Of a stretch of 64,000 bases of DNA, positions 52,553 to 60,793 are shown piece after piece (the first letter of the stretch is position 1; each line of letters opens with the position of its first letter). The notes beneath the pieces were generated by a model that saw nothing but the letters and a program-made list of their open reading frames with translations, had not been told where the DNA came from and searched no databases. A program made the translations under genes and the position numbers. The DNA is from Nocardia kruczakiae NBRC 101016 (GTDB lineage: Bacteria; Actinomycetota; Actinomycetes; Mycobacteriales; Mycobacteriaceae): assembly GCF_001612965.1 (NCBI RefSeq), contig NZ_BDBL01000014.1, positions 1 through 64,000 on the forward strand, in the 5' to 3' direction.

Positions 52553-53965
52553 GTGGCACGTATCGGTGTAATCAGCATTTCCGACGGACGCGACTATGTG
52601 CACGAGGGCATAGCCGAGTTCATCCGTACCAACGAGGACCGGCTCGTCGCCGAACTGACCGCCGCCGGACACGAGGTGGTGCGCGGCTCCGCTCCCGTCA
52701 GCACCAACACCATCGCCGTCTCGGTGGCCCGCGAAGTCGCCTCGGCGGGAGTCGATCTCACCGTGCTCCACTACGCGGTGTGGGCGTTCCCGCACTTCAC
52801 GATGCTCGTCCAGGGCGCCACGCCGGGAGCGCTGCTGTTGCTGTCCAATATCGACCCGGTGCAGCCCGGAATGGTCGGGATGCTGGCGGCCGGAGGAGCG
52901 CTGGATCAGATCGGCCGTACGCACACCCGGCTGTGGGGCGACCCGGCCGACCCGGACCTGATCGAGAAGATCGGTGTGCAGGCTTGCGCCGCAGCGGCGG
53001 TGTCGAGCCTGCGGGGCTCGACGTTCGGCCGGTTCGGCGGCCGGCCGATGGGGATGAACACCGCCGTCGCGAATACCGATCAGTGGCAACGTATTTTCGG
53101 TGTCGACGTCGAAGAGATCGACCAGTGGGAGATCGTCCGCCGCGCCGAGCTGGCCGACGCGGCCGAGGTATCGAAGGCCCGGACTTGGCTGGAGGAAACC
53201 ACCGCCGGCGTGCACTACGACGGTGACAAACTCACTCCGGAGTTGCTGGAGCGCCAGATCCGCTCCTACCTCGCGGTGCGCGAGCTGATCGACGAATGGA
53301 ATCTCGACTTCTCCGGTATCAAGGGGCAGCCCGAACTCACCCAGTACTTCGCCACGATGGATATCACCGAGGCGTTCCTCAACGACCCCTACGACTGGAA
53401 CGGCCCCAAGCCGACGCATGTGTGTGCCACCGAGGCCGACATGGACGGCGCGCTGACCATGCAACTGCTGAAACAGATCTCGAAGACACCGGTGTTGTTC
53501 GCCGACGTCCGCCACTACCACGCCGACCGCGATATCTGGGATCTGTGCAACTCCGGCCAGCACGCCACCTGGTTCGCCGCCCGCAGCGACGATCCGGCCG
53601 AGAACCTGTCCCGGGTACATCTGTTCCCCGAGGTGTTCTTCTTCCCCGCCGGCGGTGCGTCGGTCCATCATCTCGCGGCGCCGGGGCAGATGACCCTCGG
53701 CCGGCTGACGCGCAACGACGGCAACTACCGCATGCAGTTGATGCTCGGTGATTTCGAAACCTACGACGACGCCACCAACGACGAGTTGATGAGCCGGTCG
53801 ACCCGTGAATGGCCGCACGCGTTCGCGCGGCTGGATGCTCGGGCCGAGGATTTCCTGTCGCGGTTCGGCGCCAATCACATTCACGCCGTACCCGGTGACC
53901 ATCGCGCGACCGTGCGGGCCGCGTGCGATCTGCTGGGCGTCACCGTGGACGAATTCAGTCGGTGA
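52553..53965 (+). CDS. L-fucose/L-arabinose isomerase-family protein
   Basis: A 470-residue cytosolic protein of the FucI/AraA family. RIGVISISDGRDYVHEGIAE starts the N-terminal domain; the central region has GRFGGRPMGMNTAVANTDQW and YFATMDITEAFLNDPYDWNG, and FADVRHYHADRDIWDLCNSG with ATEADMDGA contributes Glu/Asp/His metal-ligand candidates. These enzymes interconvert aldoses and ketoses with Mn; FucI accepts D-arabinose as well as L-fucose. GTG at 52553 has GGAGG before it. The FGGY kinase follows after two bases, the normal FucI-FucK type order. Confidence 0.87.
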   Translation: MARIGVISISDGRDYVHEGIAEFIRTNEDRLVAELTAAGHEVVRGSAPVSTNTIAVSVAREVASAGVDLTVLHYAVWAFPHFTMLVQGATPGALLLLSNIDPVQPGMVGMLAAGGALDQIGRTHTRLWGDPADPDLIEKIGVQACAAAAVSSLRGSTFGRFGGRPMGMNTAVANTDQWQRIFGVDVEEIDQWEIVRRAELADAAEVSKARTWLEETTAGVHYDGDKLTPELLERQIRSYLAVRELIDEWNLDFSGIKGQPELTQYFATMDITEAFLNDPYDWNGPKPTHVCATEADMDGALTMQLLKQISKTPVLFADVRHYHADRDIWDLCNSGQHATWFAARSDDPAENLSRVHLFPEVFFFPAGGASVHHLAAPGQMTLGRLTRNDGNYRMQLMLGDFETYDDATNDELMSRSTREWPHAFARLDARAEDFLSRFGANHIHAVPGDHRATVRAACDLLGVTVDEFSR

Positions 53966-53967
53966 CC

Positions 53968-55446
53968 ATGTTCATCGGAATCGACATCGGCACATCCGGT
54001 TCCAAGGGCGTGCTGACCGACGCCGACGGCACGGTTCTCGCCCGGTCCGAGCGTCCGCACGAGGTGTCGATGCCGCGACCGGGCTGGGTCGAGCACGACG
54101 CCGAATCGGTGTGGTGGGCGGACTTCGTCGCGATCGCCCGCGAGTTGGTCGACGCCGCCGCCGGTGCCCAGCTGGAAGGGCTCGGGATCAGCGGTATCGG
54201 CCCGTGCCTGCTGCCCGCCGACGCAGAGGGGGATCCGCTGCGGCCGGCCATTCTGTACGGCGTCGACACCCGGGCGACCGTCGAAATCGCGGAGCTGGCC
54301 GAAGAATTGGGCGAGGCGGCGGTCCTCGAACGGGCTGGTTCGCCGCTGACCAGCCAGGCCGTCGGCCCGAAGCTGCGGTGGCTGGCGCGGCACGAGCCCG
54401 ACGTCTATGAGCGCACCCGCATGCTGCTGATGGCGAGTTCCTTTCTCGTGCACAGATTGACCGGGCGATACGTCCTCGACCATCAGTCGGCGAGTCAGTG
54501 CGTGCCCATGTACGACCTGCGCAAGCGAGAGTGGTCGGAGTGGGCCGAGCGCTGCGCCCCCGGGCTGCGGTTGCCCGAACTCGCGTGGCCCACCGAGGTA
54601 GTGGGTCGGGTGACTGCGGAAGGTGCCGCCGCGACCGGACTTCCGGCGGGTCTGCCGGTCACCACCGGCACCGTCGACGCGTGGGCCGAAGCCGCCAGTG
54701 TCGGCGTGCGCGCACCCGGTGATGCGATGGTCATGTACGGCACCACGATGTTCCTGGTCCAGATCCTCACCCAGCCGCGTCCACACCCGGGGCTGTGGGG
54801 AACCTGCGGTGCGTGGCCCGAAACCTATTCGCTGGCAGCGGGAATGGCCACCTCGGGTGCGGTCACCGATTGGCTGCGCCGCCTGGTCGGCGGAGAATTC
54901 GGCGACCTGATCGAGGAGGCAGGCAAGGTTCCGGCAGGTAGCCGGGGGCTGTTGATGCTGCCGTACTTCGCCGGTGAACGAACACCGCTGTTCGATCCCG
55001 ACGCTCGCGGCATCATCGCCGGCCTCACCACCAGTCACGGCCGCGCCGAGTTGTACCGCGCGGCTTTGGAGGCAACCGGATTCGGGGTGCGGCACAACCT
55101 GGCGGCCATGTCCGACGCCGGTGGCCGCGCTCGACGCCTGGTCGCGGTCGGTGGTGGCACCAAAGGCGGTCTGTGGACCCAGATCGTGTCCGACGTGACC
55201 GGTCTGCCGCAGGAGTTGCCGGCGGAGACGGTCGGGGCCTGCCTCGGTGATGCCCTGCTGGCCGCGGAAGCCGCTGGCGTCGACACGTCCGGGTGGAACC
55301 CGGTGACGTCGGTTGTCGAGCCGGACTCGGAACGGCAAGCGATCTACGACCAGTGCTACCGGCGCTATCGCGAACTCTACGAATCGACCGCGGATATCGC
55401 GCATTTTCTTGCCGCAGAACAACATCGGACGGCGGACCATGGCTGA
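53968..55446 (+). CDS. FGGY-family carbohydrate kinase (pentulokinase-like)
   Basis: A 492-residue FGGY kinase. GIDIGTSGSKGVLTDADGTV holds phosphate-1, PRPGWVEHDAESVWWADFVA is typical of xylulo-/ribulokinase-like members, and LLMLPYFAGERTPLFDPDAR followed by VAVGGGTKGGLWTQIVSDVT marks the C-terminal ATP site. It phosphorylates a ketose; with the adjoining isomerase-like enzyme D-ribulose, L-fuculose or a relative is likely. Overlaps the GH172 gene by eight bases. Confidence 0.9.
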   Translation: MFIGIDIGTSGSKGVLTDADGTVLARSERPHEVSMPRPGWVEHDAESVWWADFVAIARELVDAAAGAQLEGLGISGIGPCLLPADAEGDPLRPAILYGVDTRATVEIAELAEELGEAAVLERAGSPLTSQAVGPKLRWLARHEPDVYERTRMLLMASSFLVHRLTGRYVLDHQSASQCVPMYDLRKREWSEWAERCAPGLRLPELAWPTEVVGRVTAEGAAATGLPAGLPVTTGTVDAWAEAASVGVRAPGDAMVMYGTTMFLVQILTQPRPHPGLWGTCGAWPETYSLAAGMATSGAVTDWLRRLVGGEFGDLIEEAGKVPAGSRGLLMLPYFAGERTPLFDPDARGIIAGLTTSHGRAELYRAALEATGFGVRHNLAAMSDAGGRARRLVAVGGGTKGGLWTQIVSDVTGLPQELPAETVGACLGDALLAAEAAGVDTSGWNPVTSVVEPDSERQAIYDQCYRRYRELYESTADIAHFLAAEQHRTADHG

Positions 55447-56446
55447 ACTCTGGCGACTCGATCGGGCGCGCACCCGCTCGATCAGCCCCGAGAACCCGAC
55501 CGGCGAGCCGGGCGCGGGCGCACGGGCGGAAACCGGCACCGGTGCGGGTGCGGCACGCGATCTCGGTGTCGGCTGGAAGGTGTCCCCGTCGATCGACCTG
55601 GCAGCGGAATCCACAGCGACACTGGCCGACGTGTCCGGACCAGGCGTCATCCGGCACTTCTGGCTGACCACCGACCGCACGGTGCTGCGTCAATTGACAC
55701 TGAACCTCACCTGGGACGACGAGTCGCGTCCGTCGATCGACGTGCCGCTGGGCGACTTCTTCTGCAACGGCTGGGACGAACTGGCGCTGGTGAGTTCGGA
55801 AATGGTGGTGGTCGCACCCGCCGGCGGTCTGAACAGCTTCTGGCCCATGCCTTTTCGAGAGCGCGCCCGCGTCACCTTGCACAACCCGACCGAACGATCG
55901 GTGCCGGTCTACTACCAACTCACCTACGACGAGACCGAGGTAGGCGAGGATGCAGGCTACCTGCATTGCCGACGGCGGCAAAGTAATCCGCTCGGAACAC
56001 CGGCGGTGCACACCATCGTCGATGATATCCGAGGCCGCGGACGCTATGTCGGCACCTATTTGGCGATCGCACCGAATGCGCCCGGCTGGTGGGGCGAGGG
56101 CGAAATCAAGTTCCACCTCGATGGAGACGACGAATTCCCGACCATCTGCGGCACTGGCACCGAAGACTATTTCGGTGGCGCCTGGAACTTCGACCTGGAC
56201 GGCGCCTACCGCGACTATTCCAGCCCGTATCTCGGTCTGCACCAAGTACTTCCGCACGACGAGATCTACACGCCGCAACAACGATTCGGCATGTATCGCT
56301 GGCACGTCCGCGACCCGATCCGCTTCCATGAGGAGCTACGCGTCACGCTGCAAGCGCTGGGCTGGCAAGACGGCGGGCGGTATCTGCCGCTGGCCGACGC
56401 CGATATCGCCACCACCGCATGGTGGTACCAGGAAAGGGGAAGGTAG
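55439..56446 (+). CDS. DUF2961 / GH172 protein
   Basis: A 335-residue DUF2961 protein, the family now classed as GH172, whose characterised members act on alpha-D-fructofuranosides and, in mycobacteria-related bacteria, on alpha-D-arabinofuranosides. Landmarks: VSGPGVIRHFWLTTD, PSIDVPLGDFFCNGWD, NSFWPMPFRERARVTLHNPT and GTGTEDYFGGAWNFD, the last containing the catalytic Glu region. It has no signal peptide, so it would work in the cytosol or be exported otherwise. Starts inside the kinase gene; the dehydrogenase gene starts at the base after its stop. Confidence 0.88.
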   Translation: MAELWRLDRARTRSISPENPTGEPGAGARAETGTGAGAARDLGVGWKVSPSIDLAAESTATLADVSGPGVIRHFWLTTDRTVLRQLTLNLTWDDESRPSIDVPLGDFFCNGWDELALVSSEMVVVAPAGGLNSFWPMPFRERARVTLHNPTERSVPVYYQLTYDETEVGEDAGYLHCRRRQSNPLGTPAVHTIVDDIRGRGRYVGTYLAIAPNAPGWWGEGEIKFHLDGDDEFPTICGTGTEDYFGGAWNFDLDGAYRDYSSPYLGLHQVLPHDEIYTPQQRFGMYRWHVRDPIRFHEELRVTLQALGWQDGGRYLPLADADIATTAWWYQERGR

Positions 56447-57427
56447 ATGCGCGCGCTGGTGATCGAGAAACCCGGCGAGTACTCGGTGCAGACGATTCCC
56501 GACCCGATTCCCGGCCCCGGCGAAGTGGTCGTCCAGGTGGCCGCGGTGGGGATCTGCGGAACCGACATCCATATCGTCGAAGGCGAATTCCCGCCCACGC
56601 CCTACCCGATCGTCCCCGGCCACGAGTTCTGCGGCGAAATCGTCGACGGCCCGGGCACCGGCGAGAAGGTAGCCGTGGACCCGTCACTGTTCTGCGGCGC
56701 CTGCCACTACTGCCGAATCGGCCGCGGCAACCTCTGCGAACGCTGGGGCGCAATCGGCGACACGGTGAACGGCGCAATGGCCGAATACGTCGCAGTCCCG
56801 GCCGCCAACTGCCACCGCCTGCCCGATGACCTGCCCGCCTCCCACGGCGCCCTGGTGGAACCGCTGTCGTGCGCCGTCCATGGATTCGACGGCCTGCCAC
56901 GAATGCTGGGCTCGCACTACCTGATCTACGGCGCCGGCACGATGGGCCTGATGATGCTGCAACTCGCCGTCGCCGCGGGCGCGGCTTCGATCTCGGTGGT
57001 GGACCTCAACACCGACCGCTTGCAGGTCGCCCGCACACTCGGCGCGGACGCGGTCGCCACGAATGCCGACGAGTTCGACCGCCCACAAGGCTGGGAAGTC
57101 GTCATCGACTGCACCGGAGCGATCCCGGCGATCGAGGACGGCCTCACTCGAGTCCGCCGCGGCGGCACCTACCAGCAGTTCGGCGTCGCCCCCGGTGACG
57201 CGACGGCATCGTTCTCACCCTTCCGCATCTACAACGACGAGATCACGGTCGTCGGCTCGATGGCGGTGGTGCACAGCTTCGGCCGCGCCGTCGACCTCGT
57301 CTGCAAGGGCGCGATCGACGCCGACACCATGGTCACCCACACCTTCGGCCTCGACCAGTTCTCCGAAGCGCTGCAGGCGTTCCGCGACGGCATCGGCCGC
57401 AAGATCCAGATCGCGCCGCGCGGATAG
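56447..57427 (+). CDS. Zinc-dependent polyol-type dehydrogenase
   Basis: A 326-residue MDR dehydrogenase. Catalytic zinc: Cys37 in VGICGTDIH, His-Glu in PGHEFCGE; structural zinc: CGACHYCRIGRGNLC, four Cys. NAD(P) fold: LIYGAGTMGLMMLQLAVAAG. It resembles arabitol/sorbitol/threonine dehydrogenases. Followed directly (next base after the stop) by the xylulokinase gene, the pairing used to turn D-arabitol into D-xylulose and then xylulose 5-phosphate. Confidence 0.92.
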   Translation: MRALVIEKPGEYSVQTIPDPIPGPGEVVVQVAAVGICGTDIHIVEGEFPPTPYPIVPGHEFCGEIVDGPGTGEKVAVDPSLFCGACHYCRIGRGNLCERWGAIGDTVNGAMAEYVAVPAANCHRLPDDLPASHGALVEPLSCAVHGFDGLPRMLGSHYLIYGAGTMGLMMLQLAVAAGAASISVVDLNTDRLQVARTLGADAVATNADEFDRPQGWEVVIDCTGAIPAIEDGLTRVRRGGTYQQFGVAPGDATASFSPFRIYNDEITVVGSMAVVHSFGRAVDLVCKGAIDADTMVTHTFGLDQFSEALQAFRDGIGRKIQIAPRG

Positions 57428-58822
57428 ATGGCCACCGTCGCCGGAGTGGACAGCTCCACCCAATCCTGCAAGGTCGTGGTGTGCGACGCGGACACCGGTG
57501 AGGTCCTGGCGCGCGGACACGCACCGCACCCCGACGGCACCGAGGTCCCGCCCGAGGCATGGTGGACCGCATTGCGGCAGGCAGGGGAGGGGCTGCTCGA
57601 CAGCGTCGATGCCGTATCGATCGCCGGCCAGCAGCACGGACTGGTGGCGCTGGACGACTCACACCGACCGGTACGAGATGCCTTGCTGTGGAACGATGTC
57701 CGCTCCGCCGAGGCAGCCGACGACCTCGTCGCGGAACTGGGCGGACCGCAGGCCTGGCTGGACGCGGTCGGCAGCGTACCGGTTGCCGCATTCACCGCCG
57801 CGAAACTGCGCTGGATGGCCGATCACGAGCCCGAACTCGCGGACCGGGTGACCAGGGTGATGCTGCCGCACGACTACCTGACCTGGCGATTACGCGGTGG
57901 TGGTGACGCTGCGCCGACGACCGATCGGAGCGACGCCTCGGGTACCGGGTACTGGTCCGCGGTGGGAGGCCGGTACCGAGAAGACCTGTTGGCCAGTGCT
58001 TTCCGCGGCCGAACCCCGGAAGTTCCGACGGTGCTGGAACCGCTCGAGAGTGCCGGACGCACCGCCTCAGGCGCGGTCATAGCTGCCGGCGCAGGGGACA
58101 ACGCGGCGGCGGCGCTCGGGCTCGGAATCGGTGACGGCGACGTGGTGATCTCGCTGGGCACCAGCGGTACCGCGTTCGCACGCACCCCGCAGCTGAACAC
58201 CGATCCGTTCGTCAACGGATTCGCCGACGCGACAGGACAATTCCTGCCGTTGGTGTGCACGCTCAACGCCGCTCGTGTGCTCGAGGCGATGGCCACAGCC
58301 CTGGGAATCCGCATAAACGAACTCGACGCACTCGCCCGCCAGGCCCCACTCGGCGCCGACGGACTCGTTTTGCTGCCGTACCTATCCGGCGAACGAACCC
58401 CAAACCTGCCACACGCGGCGGGCAGCCTGCACGGATTGCGTTCGGAGACAATGCGACCCGCACACCTGGCCCGCGCCGCAGTCGAGGGAATGCTGTGCAA
58501 CATGGCCGACGCGCTCGACCGGCTGCGCGCCGCCGGCGCGACACCCCGGCGAGTACTGCTGATCGGCGGCGCTTCACGTTCCGCGTTCGTCGCCGAGACC
58601 GCCGCACAGATCTTCGGCGCGGCGGTGACCGTGCCGGAGCCGGAGGAGTATGTCGCGCTGGGTGCCGCACGGCAGGCCGCGTGGGCTTTGCGAGGCGGTG
58701 CCGAACCACCGCGGTGGCCGGCGGCCTCGACCGTCGAGATTCCAGCGCCCGACGACCGTGCGGTGGGCACGGAGATCCGCAGCGCCTATGGCCGGGTGCG
58801 AGAAGCTCTGTACGGCAGCTGA
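57428..58822 (+). CDS. xylB: Xylulokinase
   Basis: A 464-residue FGGY kinase of the actinobacterial XylB type. [20 protein letters not shown] is phosphate-1, [17 protein letters not shown] and [14 protein letters not shown] mark the sugar site, [14 protein letters not shown] phosphate-2, and [20 protein letters not shown] with [20 protein letters not shown] the C-terminal ATP site. It converts D-xylulose to the 5-phosphate. It is the last gene of the operon; no transporter or regulator is attached. Confidence 0.9.
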   Translation: MATVAGVDSSTQSCKVVVCDADTGEVLARGHAPHPDGTEVPPEAWWTALRQAGEGLLDSVDAVSIAGQQHGLVALDDSHRPVRDALLWNDVRSAEAADDLVAELGGPQAWLDAVGSVPVAAFTAAKLRWMADHEPELADRVTRVMLPHDYLTWRLRGGGDAAPTTDRSDASGTGYWSAVGGRYREDLLASAFRGRTPEVPTVLEPLESAGRTASGAVIAAGAGDNAAAALGLGIGDGDVVISLGTSGTAFARTPQLNTDPFVNGFADATGQFLPLVCTLNAARVLEAMATALGIRINELDALARQAPLGADGLVLLPYLSGERTPNLPHAAGSLHGLRSETMRPAHLARAAVEGMLCNMADALDRLRAAGATPRRVLLIGGASRSAFVAETAAQIFGAAVTVPEPEEYVALGAARQAAWALRGGAEPPRWPAASTVEIPAPDDRAVGTEIRSAYGRVREALYGS

Positions 58823-59006
58823 CTCCGCAACGCCGATTACCGAGCCCGAACATGACTTCAGGTCACCTCGGTCACTCGATACTCGACAGCCCCTTCACTC
58901 CCGAGCCCCACCGTCGCAGGGCGCTGCCGACAACGGTCGCGATCGCTCTCCCCCCAAGTTCCGACCATTGACAACCGGACGAAGCGATCGTTGTAATACT
59001 GCGGCG

Positions 59007-59540
59007 ATGATCGAACCCGACCCCCAACTCGAACAGGAACTCGACGCCGCGCGCAGTCTTTATCCGATCGGCGACCACGTGACCGGAGTGGTCACGCTGG
59101 TTCCACGTCCAGGCGTGGTCGGACTGTTCGTCGACTTGGGCCATCCACCTACTGGGTTCGTCGACCTGCTGAGCTTGCCGCTTGCCTCCGACCATTGGCC
59201 CACCGTCGGCACAGTCACCAAGTTCGAAATTCTCCAGCACACCCGCGGTCAGGTTCGCCTCTGGCCCCTCGATGCCGCCTTCCGATCGAACAGAGCAATC
59301 TTTCCCGCCCTCAGCGAGTCCGATTGGTGCACCGCCAAAAACCGCCACCCCGTCGGGTCCGAAGTCACCGCCGAAATCACCGGCGTCTTCCCCGGCAACC
59401 GCGAATACACCGTCGCATTCGACGGCCTCCGGTCCGTCCTCCCCTGGTCCGGTCCACCGCCCGTCGTCGGCACCATCGCCCAGTTCACCGTCCACCGGCA
59501 TCTCGACGTGACCCGAAGAATCGTGCTGCGCAGCACCTGA
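59007..59540 (+). CDS. Protein with two S1-like (OB-fold) repeats
   Basis: A 177-residue protein. Repeat 1 (about 18-85): YPIGDHVTGVVTLVPRPGVV then GLFVDLGHPPTGFVDLLSLP; repeat 2 (about 113-175): HPVGSEVTAEITGVFPGNRE, then a shorter barrel ending VVGTIAQFTVHRHLDVTRRI. The first repeat is close to ribosomal-protein-S1-type RNA-binding domains, the second more degenerate. RNA binding is plausible, but small S1-like proteins of this arrangement have no assigned role. Stand-alone gene. Confidence 0.7.
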   Translation: MIEPDPQLEQELDAARSLYPIGDHVTGVVTLVPRPGVVGLFVDLGHPPTGFVDLLSLPLASDHWPTVGTVTKFEILQHTRGQVRLWPLDAAFRSNRAIFPALSESDWCTAKNRHPVGSEVTAEITGVFPGNREYTVAFDGLRSVLPWSGPPPVVGTIAQFTVHRHLDVTRRIVLRST

Positions 59541-59600
59541 CGCGATCTCCATGCGGCTGATCGCGAACGCGGTCCAACGGAGTATTCTCAGCGGGTCGCG

Positions 59601-59846
59601 ATGAGCTTCGCCGAACCCACTGGAACTCGACGCGAATGGCCGCGGCCGGACGAGCCGGATATCGGCCTCTGTGTTTTGATCACGGTCCCCAGCGAACATG
59701 AGCTGAGGTTCGTTGCGTGCGTATCGGCCGCGATGCGATTCGTCATGCACTGCTCGGCTGACTACCTGGCCGTGAGCGTGACCTTCGAAGTGCCGGTGAA
59801 GGATCGGCGCCGACTGCCGTGCGAGCGGCTGTGGGCTCTTCCGTGA
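59601..59846 (+). CDS. Small hypothetical protein ending in RLPCERL
   Basis: An 81-residue protein: DEPDIGLCVLITVPSEHELR in the middle and VPVKDRRRLPCERLWALP at the end. No known family, but the tail RLPCERL recurs in the frame at 1521-1745, which suggests a small paralogous family in this genome. Alternating hydrophobic strands and one helix can be imagined. No neighbour suggests a function. Confidence 0.6.
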   Translation: MSFAEPTGTRREWPRPDEPDIGLCVLITVPSEHELRFVACVSAAMRFVMHCSADYLAVSVTFEVPVKDRRRLPCERLWALP

Positions 59847-60024
59847 TCGGCGGCTGAATCTCTCTCGCGGTCACTGCCGTTTTCGGAGAGACATAAATCG
59901 AGTTGCACGGTGGGAACCGTCTTGGTCGTCACCGCGTCGTGACTGGCGAGCGCTGTAGGCGCTTGGGGGGGCACATTGTGGAGCAATCGGTTTCACGACC
60001 CCGTGTTGTCGGGGAGGCAACATT

Positions 60025-60180
60025 ATGACGGATACTGGTCCCAACGTCGTCGAATGTTGTGCCGGCGATCGATCGATTTCAGCGCCTGATTTCCGGTGGT
60101 TACGAAATTTTGAGGGCTGTGCTCGCATAATGGTTCGAGCGGAGCCTCTGTTTATGGTGGCGAGGTTCAGGGCCAGGTAA
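60025..60180 (+). CDS. Possible 51-residue protein with strong ribosome site
   Basis: GGGGAGG lies seven bases before the ATG. The product (TDTGPNVVECCAGDRSISAP, then FRWLRNFEGCARIM) has three Cys and no recognised family. It converges on, and overlaps by 14 bases, the cold-shock-domain gene. Codon use is less GC-biased than in neighbours, so it could be chance or a recent gene. Between 59847 and 60024 I see nothing. Confidence 0.35.
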   Translation: MTDTGPNVVECCAGDRSISAPDFRWLRNFEGCARIMVRAEPLFMVARFRAR

Positions 60181-60403
60181 CCTTTGTGGCTCGAAGATCG
60201 TGTGAATCCTGTTGAGCTGCCCCGTATTCCACTTCAACCGAGTCGTTGAGGGCAACATCACCGAAATTCTTGTGCTCTCCCAGCGAGTCGAGGCCGAACC
60301 AGACATGCGCACCGTCTTCGGTCTCGATAATTCCGGTGGCGCGCTTCTCGTTCCAGCGCCAGACTTTCCCCTCGGCGCGCTGTACCTCTCGCTCTTTTTC
60401 CAC
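60167..60403 (-). CDS. Cold-shock-domain protein
   Basis: The reverse frame contains a compact OB-fold of the cold-shock type: VQRAEGKVWRWNEKRATGII, ETEDGAHVWFGLDSLGEHKN and SVEVEYGAAQQDSHDLRATK. The RNP1-like segment (ATGIIETEDG) lacks the usual GFGFI aromatics, so nucleic-acid binding is probably altered. The GTG at 60403 is a minimal start; the frame stays open to 60685 through less convincing sequence. Confidence 0.6.
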   Translation of the reverse strand: MEKEREVQRAEGKVWRWNEKRATGIIETEDGAHVWFGLDSLGEHKNFGDVALNDSVEVEYGAAQQDSHDLRATKVTWP

Positions 60404-60793
60404 CTGTTCGACTATACCTACGGCGGCGTCGACGATGGGCTCTGCGGCGGGCACTCCGCGGATAGTTTCGAGGGTCGAGCAGGAGTGGCTGACCGGGCTG
60501 TTGTCGGCGTCTGGATGGGAATCACTGCGCCGGAACGATTCTGAACAGGAAGTGATCGATGACTCTGGATGACGCTCCAGCCCCGCGTGATGAGCCCGCA
60601 GTCGTGACCGTCGAATACACCTGTCCTCGACAGTGATGTTCGGTGTTCGGAAGTACCGAACACCGAACAAACCATTACAAATCACCGACCGCGGTGCCTG
60701 GACAGCGCGAGGGCTGAGTGTTCAATTTGCGACACAAGTATGTGTATTTTGCGAGAGCGGTGGGGGCCGTGCGAGTCTTCTGATCCGATTCGA
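60404..60793. other. Gap, partly open frame, with a strong inverted repeat
   Basis: Apart from a possible N-terminal extension of the cold-shock gene, the stretch holds only the inverted repeat at 60637-60669. No other gene is seen. Confidence 0.5.
60637..60669. repeat. Perfect 14-bp inverted repeat
   Basis: TGTTCGGTGTTCGG pairs perfectly with CCGAACACCGAACA across a 5-base loop (AAGTA). Each arm is itself a tandem of GTTCGG. There is no U-tract, and it lies about 120 bases downstream of the MFS pump stop on the reverse strand and upstream of the cold-shock gene, so it could be a terminator of the pump gene or an operator. Confidence 0.7.
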
